This document shows, in pieces, positions 7,403-13,712 of a stretch of 17,295 nucleotides of DNA. Every line of letters begins with the position of its first letter. The first letter of the stretch is position 1. The notes beneath the pieces were generated by a model. The model was given only the letters and a program-made list of their open reading frames with translations. It made no database searches and was not told the origin of the DNA. Both the position numbers and the translations under genes were made by a program. The stretch lies in the NCBI GenBank assembly GCA_025966295.1, contig JAOPVD010000231.1, positions 1-17,295 of the forward strand. Reading direction: 5' to 3'. Source of the stretch: Frankiales bacterium. Lineage in GTDB: Bacteria > Actinomycetota > Actinomycetes > Mycobacteriales > SCTD01.

Positions 7403-7687
7403 GTGGAACGCATCGTCTCCGAGCTCGCGCCCGACCCCGCCACCTTCACCCGGCACTTCAACCTCGTGCAGGCCTACGTCCGCAGCGAGGCCGGGTCGCA
7501 CACCGCGCTCATGGCGGCCGCGAACGAGGACCCGGAGGCCATGACCACGTCCATCGTGGCGCTCGGCGCGGTGCTGCTCGACGTCGCGTCCGGTGCCTTC
7601 AACCTCACCCCCGAGCAGATGCTCGACAAGGTCGCGGACGGCGTGGGGTCCCTCACCGCCGAGTCGCCGGTCGGTCCGGCGCTCTAG
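7403..7687 (+). CDS. Uncharacterised 94-aa protein
   Basis: This is a small helical protein I do not recognise. It opens MERIVSELAPDPATFTRHFN and has an Ala/Leu-rich mid region (TTSIVALGAVLLDVASGAF) that may be an amphipathic or weakly hydrophobic helix, then an acidic LTPEQMLDKVADGV segment. No cysteines, signal peptide or catalytic motif are seen. The gene starts at a GTG with no ribosome site but with a -10 element 7 nt upstream. Its stop is followed 9 bp later by the nif3-like gene, whose own -10 overlaps this stop. The GC-rich codon bias on this strand supports coding. Confidence 0.7.
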   Translation: MERIVSELAPDPATFTRHFNLVQAYVRSEAGSHTALMAAANEDPEAMTTSIVALGAVLLDVASGAFNLTPEQMLDKVADGVGSLTAESPVGPAL

Positions 7688-7690
7688 CCT
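7685..7690 (+). promoter_or_regulatory. Candidate -10 element for the nif3-like gene (leaderless)
   Basis: TAGCCT spans the TAG stop codon of the 94-aa gene and lies 6 nt before the GTG of the next gene. With no Shine-Dalgarno, transcription probably starts at the GTG. Confidence 0.45.
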
Positions 7691-7696
7691 CGGGTC

Positions 7697-8818
7697 GTGA
7701 CCGCCCGCCTCTCCGACGTCACGGCCGCGCTCGACGCGCTGTACCCGCCCGCCCTGGCCGAGCCCTGGGACGCCGTCGGGCTGGTCTGCGGTGACCCGGC
7801 CGCCCCGGTGTCCCGGGTGCTGTTCGCCGTCGACCCGGTCCAGGCCGTGGTGCAGGAGGCGCTGGCCGGCTCCTACGACCTGCTGGTCACGCACCACCCG
7901 CTGTACCTGCGGGGCACCACGTCGGTCGCCGCCGACGACCCCAAGGGGCGGGTCGTGCACGCGCTGGTCCGCGGCGGCGCCGGGCTGTTCGTGGCGCACA
8001 CCAACGCCGACCGGGCCCGGCCGGGCGTGAGCGACGCGCTGGCCGCGCTGTTCGACCTGCAGGACACCGAGCCGCTGGAGCCGGTGCCCGAGCAGCTCGA
8101 CAAGCTCGTCGTGTTCGTGCCGCTCGACGCGGTCGAGCGGGTCCGGGACGCCGTCCTCGCCGCCGGTGCCGGCCGGCTCGGCTCCTACGACTCCTGCACC
8201 TGGTCCACGACCGGCACCGGCACCTTCCGGCCGCTGCCCGGGGCGTCCCCCGCGATCGGCGAGGTGGGCGCGTTCGAGCAGGTCGAGGAGGCCCGCCTGG
8301 AGACGGTGCTGCCGCGACGGCTGCGCCGTACCGTCGTCGCCGCCGTGCTGCAGGCGCACCCCTACCAGACCCCGGCGTACGACGTGCTGCCGCTGGCGGA
8401 CCTGCCGTCCGGGCTGGGGCTGGGCCGGGTCGGCCAGCTGCCCGCGCCGCTCGCGCTGGGCGACCTGGTGGCGACGGCGGCGGACGTGCTGCCGCCGACG
8501 GCGTGGGGCGTCCGGGGCGCGGGTGACCCGTCGCGGCTGGTGCGGCGGCTGGCGGTCTGCGGCGGGGCCGGGGACTCCGCGCTGGGCCTGGCGAAGGCCT
8601 CCGGGGCGGACGCGTTCCTCACCGCCGACCTGCGGCACCACTCCGCGTCGGAGGCGCCGGAGGGCCTGGCCCTGGTCGATGCCGCCCACTGGGCGACCGA
8701 GTGGCCGTGGCTCAGCTCGGCGGCCGCTGCGCTGACTAGGGTCGTGGGTGTCGAGACCTCGGTGTCGACGACCTGCACCGACCCGTGGACCACAGCTTCG
8801 AGGAGCCCCCAGCCGTGA
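7697..8818 (+). CDS. Nif3-like dinuclear metal centre hexameric protein
   Basis: This 373-residue protein belongs to the NIF3/YbgI (DUF34) family, toroidal hexamers with a two-metal site; some act as GTP cyclohydrolase I-like enzymes, but the general function is unsettled. It has the two half-domains split by an inserted middle domain (about 120-225, the PII/CutA-like insert of longer family members). The metal ligands are visible: WDAVGLVCG, LLVTHHPLY (His66, His67), VAHTNADRA (His101, Asp105), and the C-terminal DAAHWATEWPW with His and Glu. The start is GTG 7697. Its TGA overlaps the next gene's GTG (GTGA), indicating translational coupling. The order nif3, zinc-ribbon, RNase HI is a known actinobacterial arrangement. 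Confidence 0.93.
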   Translation: MTARLSDVTAALDALYPPALAEPWDAVGLVCGDPAAPVSRVLFAVDPVQAVVQEALAGSYDLLVTHHPLYLRGTTSVAADDPKGRVVHALVRGGAGLFVAHTNADRARPGVSDALAALFDLQDTEPLEPVPEQLDKLVVFVPLDAVERVRDAVLAAGAGRLGSYDSCTWSTTGTGTFRPLPGASPAIGEVGAFEQVEEARLETVLPRRLRRTVVAAVLQAHPYQTPAYDVLPLADLPSGLGLGRVGQLPAPLALGDLVATAADVLPPTAWGVRGAGDPSRLVRRLAVCGGAGDSALGLAKASGADAFLTADLRHHSASEAPEGLALVDAAHWATEWPWLSSAAAALTRVVGVETSVSTTCTDPWTTASRSPQP

Positions 8819-9555
8819 AGGCCGACCCGTTCGTCCAGCTCCGACTGCTCGACCTGCAGGCGCTCGACAGCGCCCTGGACCGCCTGGCCCACAAGCGCAA
8901 GACCCTCCCGGCCCTCGCCGAGATCGACCGCCGCGACGGCCTGGTCGCCGCCCGGCACGGCGACGTCGTGCTCGCTGAGGCGACCGTCAGCGACCTGCAG
9001 CGCGAGCTCGACAAGGCCGAGGCTGACATCGAGCAGGTGCGGGTCCGGCGGGCCCGGGACGAGGACCGGCTGGGCTCGGGTGCCATCACGGTCCCCAAGC
9101 AGCTCGAGGAGCTGCAGCACGAGGTCGCCACCCTGAGCAAGCGGCAGTCCGACCTGGAGGATGCCGAGCTCGAGGTGATGGAGCGGATGGAGGAGGCCCA
9201 GAAGAGCCTCGACGGGCTGCTGGGCGAGCGCACCGACAACGAGACGGCCCGGGCCGCCGCCGTCGTGGAGCGGGACGCCGGCTGGGCCGAGATCGACGCC
9301 GAGACCACGCGGACCCAGGCCGAGCGGGCCGCGGTCGCGACCGAGATCCCGGCCGACCTGCTGGCGCTGTACGAGAAGATCCGCGCTGCCGAGGGCGGCC
9401 TCGGGGCCGGCCCGATCGAGCGCGGCCGCTGCGGCGCCTGCCGCCTGGACCTCATGCAGAACGAGAAGGCCGAGTACCGCGCCGCGCCCGTGGACGAGGT
9501 GCTGCGCCACGAGTGCCGGCGGATCCTGGTCCGCACCCCCGAGTCGGGGCTGTGA
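8815..9555 (+). CDS. Coiled-coil protein with C-terminal zinc ribbon
   Basis: This 246-residue protein is a long charged coiled coil (about residues 10-190, rich in Glu, Arg, Lys and Leu) followed by a small C4-type zinc-ribbon domain. Homologues sit between nif3 and the RNase HI fusion in many actinobacteria. The family is thought to act in translation or RNA/DNA binding; no direct function can be read here. The ribbon shows Cys206-x2-Cys209 and then His232-x-Cys234 (LRHECRRIL), whereas the usual family pattern is a second CxxC, so the fourth ligand is shifted and replaced by His. The start is GTG 8815 with AGGAG 9 nt upstream, overlapping the previous stop; a GTG at 8785 is less likely. Confidence 0.88.
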   Translation: MKADPFVQLRLLDLQALDSALDRLAHKRKTLPALAEIDRRDGLVAARHGDVVLAEATVSDLQRELDKAEADIEQVRVRRARDEDRLGSGAITVPKQLEELQHEVATLSKRQSDLEDAELEVMERMEEAQKSLDGLLGERTDNETARAAAVVERDAGWAEIDAETTRTQAERAAVATEIPADLLALYEKIRAAEGGLGAGPIERGRCGACRLDLMQNEKAEYRAAPVDEVLRHECRRILVRTPESGL

Positions 9556-10703
9556 CCCGGGTCCTGGTCGAGGCGGACGGCGGCTCGCGGGGCAACCCGG
9601 GGCCCGCGGGCTACGGCGCCGTCGTGATGGACGCCGCCACCGGTGAGGTGCTGGCCGAGCGAGCCGCCGGGATCGGCCGCGCCACCAACAACGTCGCGGA
9701 GTACAAGGGCCTGATCGCCGGGCTGACCGCGGCGCTGGAGCTGGCCCCGGACGAGGTCGAGGTCCGGATGGACTCCAAGCTCGTGGTCGAGCAGATGTCC
9801 GGCCGCTGGCAGGTCAAGCACCCGGACATGAAGCCGCTGGCCCGGGAGGCCGCCGAGCTGGTGTCGCGGCTGCCCCGGGTCCGGTTCTCCTGGATCCCGC
9901 GCGAGCAGAACAAGCACGCCGACCGCCTGGCCAACGAGGCCATGGACGCCGCGGCGAAGGGCCAGGTGTGGCGCTCCGGAGGCGACACCGGACCGGCCGA
10001 CGCGGCCGACACCTGGCTGGCCGACAACGAGCCGAAGACGCCGAACCGGTTGAGCGGCTGGCAGGAGTCGCCGGCCCCGCCGACGACCACCCTGCTGCTG
10101 CGCCACGGGCAGACCCCGCTGTCGGTCGAGAAGCGCTTCTCCGGCACCGGCGACCCGACGCTCACCGAGCTCGGCCAGGCGCAGGCGGCCGCGGCGGCGC
10201 AGCGCCTCGCCCGGTCGGCAGCCACCGTCGTCATCAGCTCCCCGCTGGCCCGGGCCCGGCAGACCGCCCAGGCCGTCGCCGACGTGCTCGGCCTCGAGGT
10301 CGAGGTCGAGGAGGGCTTCCGGGAGACCGACTTCGGCGACTGGGAGGGCTACACCTTCGCCGAGGTCCGGCAGAAGTGGCCGCGCGAGCTGGACGCCTGG
10401 CTGGCCTCGACCGCGGTGGCGCCGCCGTTCGGCGAGAGCTTCGACGCCACCACCACCCGGGTCCGGCAGGCGCGCGACCGGGTGCTCTCCCGGCACGGCG
10501 GCAAGACCGTGGTGGTCGTCAGCCACGTGTCGCCCATCAAGACGCTGGTGCGGATCGCCCTGGAGGCGCCGGCGACGGCGCTCTACCGGATGCACCTGGA
10601 CCTGGCCTGCCTGTCGGAGGTCCAGTGGTTCGCCGACGGGCCCGCGGTGGTGCGGTCGCTCAACGACACCCACCACCTCGCCGACCTCACAGCAGGGCAG
10701 TAG
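9552..10703 (+). CDS. Bifunctional RNase HI / histidine (acid) phosphatase
   Basis: This 383-residue fusion matches the actinobacterial type known from M. tuberculosis Rv2228c. The N-terminal RNase HI domain (about 1-135) removes RNA from RNA-DNA hybrids and keeps its carboxylates: Asp9 in EADGGSRGNPGPAGYG, Glu50 in NNVAEYKG, Asp74 in RMDSKLVVEQ and Asp124 in HADRLANEAMD. A linker (about 136-178) leads to a CobC/phosphoglycerate-mutase-like domain with LLRHGQT (Arg184, His185), RARQT, the proton-donor region RETDFGDWEG, and VVVSHVSPIK (His325). Homologues have been linked to alpha-ribazole phosphatase activity. The start is GTG 9552, overlapping the previous TGA by 4 bp. Confidence 0.94.
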   Translation: MTRVLVEADGGSRGNPGPAGYGAVVMDAATGEVLAERAAGIGRATNNVAEYKGLIAGLTAALELAPDEVEVRMDSKLVVEQMSGRWQVKHPDMKPLAREAAELVSRLPRVRFSWIPREQNKHADRLANEAMDAAAKGQVWRSGGDTGPADAADTWLADNEPKTPNRLSGWQESPAPPTTTLLLRHGQTPLSVEKRFSGTGDPTLTELGQAQAAAAAQRLARSAATVVISSPLARARQTAQAVADVLGLEVEVEEGFRETDFGDWEGYTFAEVRQKWPRELDAWLASTAVAPPFGESFDATTTRVRQARDRVLSRHGGKTVVVVSHVSPIKTLVRIALEAPATALYRMHLDLACLSEVQWFADGPAVVRSLNDTHHLADLTAGQ

Positions 10704-10710
10704 CGCCCTC
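10695..10710. terminator. Short hairpin at a convergent gene junction
   Basis: AGGGC-AGTAGC-GCCCT forms a 5-bp stem with a 6-nt loop exactly where the RNase HI fusion and the permease gene converge, 5 bp apart. There is no U tract on either strand, so terminator activity is uncertain. Confidence 0.25.
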
Positions 10711-11812
10711 ACAGGAGCGGGACGGTGCTCGCGAGCAGCAGCGGGACCAGCACCAGGCCGGCCACCCCGAAGCGGACCCAGCCGACCTGCACGCCGCGGG
10801 CGCGGCAGCGCTCGGCCCACAGCAGCGTGGCCAGCGAGCCCCACGGCAGCACCAGCGGCCCGAGGTTCACCCCGAGCAGCAGCGCCAGCAGCTGATCGTG
10901 CGGGACCACGCGCTCCAGGGCCAGGTACGCCGGGAGGTTGTTGACCGCATTGGCCCCGCCCGCGGCGACGAACGCCGTCTGCAGCGGAGCGCCGATCCCC
11001 TGCCGCAGCAAGGCGTCGAGGCCGTGCGGTCCGATGGCCTCGACGACCAGGAACAGCCCCTCGACCAGGAGGACCAGCCGCCAGGGGAGCAGTGACCAGG
11101 CGAGGGCGGTCCGTCGGCGCCACGACGTGAACGCCACGGCGACCGCGGCCGACAGCGACGCCGCCCACGCCACCGGAGCCCCGAGCAGCAGGGTGGGCAC
11201 GAGCAGCGTGCAGGCCGCCGCGGCCCCGGCGAACAGGACCGGGTCGGCGGGCCGGTGCACCGGCGGCACGGCGTACCGGCCGCGCAGCGACCTGCGCTGC
11301 CAGAGGGCGAGGACGGCGGTCGTCACGACGACGGCAACGACGGCGGGCAGGGCCATCCGGGCGACGAAGCCGGCCGGGGTGAGCTGCAGCCGGTTGACGG
11401 CCAGCAGGTTGGTGAGGTTGGAGACCGGCAGCAACAGGCTGGCGGTGTTGGCGAGCCAGACGGCGGCGAGGGCGAACGGCAGCGGGTCGAGGTGGAGCCG
11501 CTGCGCGGTCGCGAGCACCACGGGGGTGAGCAGCACGGCCGTGGTGTCGAGGCTCAGGACGACGGTGGTGACCACCCCGAGGAGGACGACCAGCCCGAAC
11601 AACGCGGGCGTCCGTCCGCGGGCGAGGCGGGCCGCCCGGTCGGCGGCGACGTCGAACACCTCGGCCTCGTCGGCCAGTTCGGCGAGGACCGTGACGGCGA
11701 CGAGGAACACCAGGACCGGCGCGACCCGGGCCGTGACGTCGCCCGCGGCAGCGGGGGAGAGCAGCCCAGTCAGCACGCTCAGGCAGCCGAGCAGGGCGGC
11801 GACGAGCCACAC
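10709..11812 (-). CDS. ArsB/SLC13-type membrane anion permease
   Basis: This 367-residue polytopic membrane protein has about 10-11 hydrophobic helices. It belongs to the ion transporter superfamily (ArsB, NhaD, SLC13). Diagnostic stretches are SLDTTAVLLTPVV, NTASLLLPVSNLTNLLAV in the first half, GGANAVNNLPAYL in the second, and GVNLGPLVLPWGSLATLLW near the C terminus, which closely follows the ArsB signature. Arsenite export is the family prototype, but no arsR or arsC gene is nearby, so the substrate is unknown. The GTG at 11812 begins the first helix; earlier in-frame sequence runs antisense into rnpB and lacks a good start. It is divergent from rnpB. Confidence 0.85.
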   Translation of the reverse strand: MWLVAALLGCLSVLTGLLSPAAAGDVTARVAPVLVFLVAVTVLAELADEAEVFDVAADRAARLARGRTPALFGLVVLLGVVTTVVLSLDTTAVLLTPVVLATAQRLHLDPLPFALAAVWLANTASLLLPVSNLTNLLAVNRLQLTPAGFVARMALPAVVAVVVTTAVLALWQRRSLRGRYAVPPVHRPADPVLFAGAAAACTLLVPTLLLGAPVAWAASLSAAVAVAFTSWRRRTALAWSLLPWRLVLLVEGLFLVVEAIGPHGLDALLRQGIGAPLQTAFVAAGGANAVNNLPAYLALERVVPHDQLLALLLGVNLGPLVLPWGSLATLLWAERCRARGVQVGWVRFGVAGLVLVPLLLASTVPLL

Positions 11813-11850
11813 GCCTCGATCATGTCCTGTTGCGTCCGGCGGCACACGTC

Positions 11851-11856
11851 TAGGCT
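11851..11856 (+). promoter_or_regulatory. Candidate -10 element of rnpB
   Basis: TAGGCT lies 8-9 nt before the start of helix P1; TTGCGT (11830-11835) is a possible -35 at 15 bp spacing. The element lies between rnpB and the start of the divergent permease gene. Confidence 0.45.
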
Positions 11857-11864
11857 GTACGCGG

Positions 11865-12246
11865 GACGAGTCGGTCGGACGGTCGCGGCACCCTCCAGGT
11901 GTCGAGGAAAGTCCGGGCTCCACAGGGCAGGGTGGTCGCTAACAGCGACCCGGGGTGACCCGCGGGAAAGTGCCACAGAGAACAGACCGCCTCCCTTCGG
12001 GGAGGTAAGGGTGAAACGGTGCGGCAAGAGCGCACCAGCGCCCGGGGTGACCCGGGCGGCTAGGCAAACCCCACCCGGAGCAAGGTCAAGAGGAGCCCTT
12101 CGGGGCTCTGCGCAGGCGCTCGAGGACGGCCCGTCCGAGCCTGCGGGTAGACCGCACGAGGCCACTGGCAACAGTGGTCCTAGATGGATGACCGTCGGCT
12201 CGGCTTCGGCCGAGCGACAGAACCCGGCTTACAGACCGACTCGTCC
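11865..12246 (+). ncRNA. rnpB: RNase P RNA, bacterial class A
   Basis: This is the catalytic RNA of RNase P, which removes the 5' leader of pre-tRNAs. The ends pair as helix P1: GACGAGTCGGTC (11865-11876) with GACCGACTCGTC (12234-12245). The universally conserved core is present: GAGGAAAGTCCGGGCTCC near 11900-11920 (5' strand of P4 and J3/4), the later CACAGAGAACAGACCG and GGTGAAACGGTGCGG segments, AGGCAAACCCCACCCGGAGCAAGG, and GACAGAACCCGGCTTACAG near the 3' end, the 3' strand of P4. The roughly 380-nt length and the extra GC-rich helices capped by TTCG loops (CCTCCCTTCGGGGAGG) are typical of actinobacterial type A RNA. It is flanked by a -10 box and a hairpin terminator. Confidence 0.97.
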
Positions 12247-12249
12247 CCG

Positions 12250-12285
12250 CCGCTCCCCGGGCTCACGCTCGGGGAGCGGTGTTTT
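12250..12285 (+). terminator. Intrinsic terminator of rnpB
   Basis: A perfect 10-bp stem, CCGCTCCCCG (12250-12259) with CGGGGAGCGG (12270-12279), has a 10-nt loop and is followed by TGTTTTC. It begins only a few bases after rnpB helix P1. Confidence 0.9.
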
Positions 12286-12322
12286 CGCAGGTCAGCGAGC
12301 ATTTTCATCGGTGCGATCTGAG

Positions 12323-12340
12323 GTTCAGACCGGTCTGGAC
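12323..12340. repeat. 18-bp near-perfect palindrome
   Basis: GTTCAGACC followed directly by GGTCTGGAC. Eight of nine positions are symmetric and the central 12 bp, CAGACCGGTCTG, are a perfect palindrome. It could be an operator for a dimeric regulator or a recombination core; no neighbouring regulator or integrase supports either choice. Confidence 0.6.
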
Positions 12341-12360
12341 AGGCCCAGGATAGCGAGGCC

Positions 12361-12382
12361 TGTGACATCGGTGTGACATCGG
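12361..12382. repeat. Perfect 11-bp tandem direct repeat
   Basis: TGTGACATCGG occurs twice in immediate succession (12361-12371 and 12372-12382). This may be a protein-binding iteron pair or a scar of an integration event; nothing else decides it. Confidence 0.75.
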
Positions 12383-12480
12383 CGCAGGTCGGCGATCCCC
12401 CGCCAACACCGAATGCGGAGGCTGTGATTCGAGTCTGCGGACACGCCGGGGCGGTTCAGCCGGAGCCTTGGTGGGAGTTG

Positions 12481-12524
12481 CGGTCAGGCTGACGGTTCTC
12501 GCTTGTCTGACTGTCACCTGACCG
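12481..12524. repeat. 8-bp inverted repeat with nested TGAC half-sites
   Basis: CGGTCAGG (12481-12488) and CCTGACCG (12517-12524) are perfect inverted arms around a 28-nt spacer. The left arm overlaps a second small hairpin, GTCAG-G-CTGAC (12483-12493), and the spacer also contains TCTGACTGTCAC, so GTCA/TGAC recurs several times. Confidence 0.55.
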
Positions 12525-12688
12525 TGGGGGTGCATGGGTGCGCGCGGGCGGCTTCGGCGCTCTAGGTTTTGCCGGACTACCTAGCGTCACGAGTGAGTAC
12601 TCAGGGTTACGGACGGACGCGCACGTGGGGGATCATGCGAACCCGAGGCCGGCAGGGCCGACAAGGTCACGATAAAGAGGCGCAGAAA

Positions 12689-12889
12689 ATGAGAGAGACT
12701 GACGCGGATCGGGGCTGGCGTCGAGCAAAGAATGCTTCGCGACTCTACGCCGTATTGGCACTCACTTTCAGCACCCTAGCGTTTCTTCCAAGTTCTTATT
12801 CTTGGTTCTTCAATTCAATCGCTGTAGGTTTTCTTTTAAGTACGGCGTTGACTATGTGGCTCGCAGGAAAGCTGTACCGCGGGAAATAA
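12689..12889 (+). CDS. Small two-helix membrane protein, unknown
   Basis: This 66-residue protein has a charged N terminus (MRETDADRGWRRAKN) and two membrane helices, about residues 20-35 (YAVLALTFSTLAFLPS) and 40-60 (FFNSIAVGFLLSTALTMWLA), ending in a short basic tail. I do not recognise a family. Base use is strikingly AT-richer than the core (for example the run coding for SSYSWFFNSIAVGF), which suggests recent transfer. AGAGG lies 9 nt before the ATG at 12689. An alternative GTG at 12593, in frame and 5 nt after a TAGCGT -10 hexamer, would give a 98-residue leaderless product with a basic, Arg/Gly-rich N-terminal extension. Confidence 0.6.
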   Translation: MRETDADRGWRRAKNASRLYAVLALTFSTLAFLPSSYSWFFNSIAVGFLLSTALTMWLAGKLYRGK

Positions 12890-13043
12890 ACAGGTGTCCG
12901 TTACGGACACCGCCTGCGGCCGGTATGACCTGCTCGCCGTTGTCGATGAGGTCTTGGGTGCGGGCGTCGATCGCGCTGGTGTAGGCTACGAAGCCAGCCA
13001 GGCAGCCGAGACCAACGACGAGCCATACGACGCCCCACAGCAT
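12852..13043 (-). CDS. Possible small membrane protein or gene fragment
   Basis: This is a 63-residue reading frame starting MLWGVVWLVVGLGCLAGFVA, a convincing single membrane helix, then an acidic TSAIDARTQDLIDNGEQVIP segment. Translation runs through the terminator-like hairpin at 12893-12911, so the last 20 or so residues are unlikely to be natural. The piece resembles the N-terminal helix-plus-linker of DUF3592-like proteins, so this may be the 5' remnant of a truncated gene. GGCGGACG upstream is a poor ribosome site. Weakly supported. Confidence 0.3.
   Translation of the reverse strand: MLWGVVWLVVGLGCLAGFVAYTSAIDARTQDLIDNGEQVIPAAGGVRNGHLFISRGTAFLRAT
12893..12911. terminator. Hairpin between two small genes, terminator-like on the minus strand
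   Basis: GGTGTCCG-TTA-CGGACACC is a perfect 8-bp stem with a 3-nt loop. Read on the minus strand it is followed by TGTTTATTT, a plausible intrinsic terminator; on the plus strand it closes the membrane protein gene but has no U tract. Confidence 0.55.
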
Positions 13044-13234
13044 CGTCCGCCGCCATGCCGTACGAGTCGCAGCCGAAGTCCAGCTGGGGCTGGACCTGAT
13101 CAGGGTTCGTCACGCGTACATGGTGCCCGAGCAGCCTCCGAGGTGACTCAGCTCCGCTGAGCATCCACGACCCGTGGCCGCCGATGCTGCGCTAGGGGGC
13201 GCTATCGCGGGTATGGATCGGGCAGACTGGTCTT
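12912..13234. other. Mostly non-coding stretch
   Basis: Apart from the weak minus-strand frame above, no gene is seen. A small hairpin, CTCAGC-TCC-GCTGAG (13147-13158), lies near the right end and a GGGGCGCTA box (13195-13212) precedes the next gene. Confidence 0.5.
13195..13212 (+). repeat. GGCGCTA box, copy 1
   Basis: GGGGGCGCTATCGCGGGT, 23 bp before the GTG of the 134-aa gene. It closely matches the box at 15978-15994. A second GCGCTAG occurs just upstream (13189-13195). Confidence 0.5.
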
Positions 13235-13639
13235 GTGTCGCTCCAACCGAGGAAATCCTTCGCCGACGAGGTGAAGGAGCTGCGCCAGAGGCCCAAGGCC
13301 GTCCCGGTTGAGTTACCTCTACGGCTGGACCTGAGTGCCGACCGCTTCCCGGGGCCGGGCGGGGTCATCTGGGACCGCGTCGGCGATCTTCTGGACCCAA
13401 CTGCCGCTCGGCGTCTCGTACGCGAGGGAGCACTCGTTGCCTGGGATCCCTGCGGCTGCGGCGGCGCTTGTGGACTCACTTGGCTTGACGACGAGGCAAG
13501 AAGGCGGCTGTCCGACAACACGCCAGAGGTGCGCCCTAGCAAGCGATACGAGGGGGCTCTGGTCCGCTGGCAGGATGCCAATGGACGCGACCTCCTGGTC
13601 GTCCGTGGGCCGATCCAGTGGGGTGACGAGTTCCGCTGA
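13235..13639 (+). CDS. Uncharacterised 134-aa Cys-cluster protein
   Basis: This is a cytosolic protein with no signal peptide or membrane helix and no family I can name. It begins VSLQPRKSFADEVKELRQRP, a basic helix, then a Pro-rich segment, and has a tight cysteine cluster DPCGCGGACGLTWLDD (Cys73, Cys75, Cys79) that could bind a metal or be a structural turn. The C-terminal part (about 90-134) looks like a small beta-rich fold (YEGALVRWQDANGRDLLVVRG). The GTG at 13235 has no Shine-Dalgarno. Codon bias on this strand supports coding. It is the first of the single-gene units in the array. Confidence 0.65.
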   Translation: MSLQPRKSFADEVKELRQRPKAVPVELPLRLDLSADRFPGPGGVIWDRVGDLLDPTAARRLVREGALVAWDPCGCGGACGLTWLDDEARRRLSDNTPEVRPSKRYEGALVRWQDANGRDLLVVRGPIQWGDEFR

Positions 13640-13656
13640 GTCCGTGGCAGGGGTAC

Positions 13657-13674
13657 GGGGCGCCACTTCGGGTC
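13657..13674 (+). repeat. GGCGCTA box, degenerate copy 2
   Basis: GGGGCGCCACTTCGGGTC follows the 134-aa gene by 17 bp. It matches the reverse complement of 15929-15946 at 17 of 18 positions, the difference being C for T in the core. Confidence 0.4.
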
Positions 13675-13712
13675 GTTGTCACGTGCAACCGGCATGGGCC
13701 GCGCTGCGTCGT

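Larger units (their letters stand above)
12286..12688. other. Non-coding stretch after rnpB
   Basis: About 400 bases with no convincing gene on either strand. It holds an 18-bp near-palindrome, a perfect 11-bp tandem repeat and an 8-bp inverted repeat (listed separately), and near its end a TAGCGT hexamer (12582-12587) 5 nt before a GTG in frame with the next gene. This is where the dense core genome stops and the small-gene zone begins. Confidence 0.6.

Noticed and set aside
8736..11810. A 1024-residue minus-strand open frame
   Set aside because: It is opposite the nif3 operon and in a shifted frame of the permease; composition is that of a GC-rich shadow frame and no domain is recognisable.
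10709..11812. Arsenic resistance operon
   Set aside because: The permease has ArsB-like signatures, but no arsR, arsC or related gene lies next to it; a general anion permease is the safer call.
12180..12368. A 62-residue minus-strand frame with the sequence CKPGSVARPKPSRRSSI
   Set aside because: It is antisense to the 3' part of rnpB and its terminator; such frames arise from the conserved RNA sequence and are a known annotation artefact.
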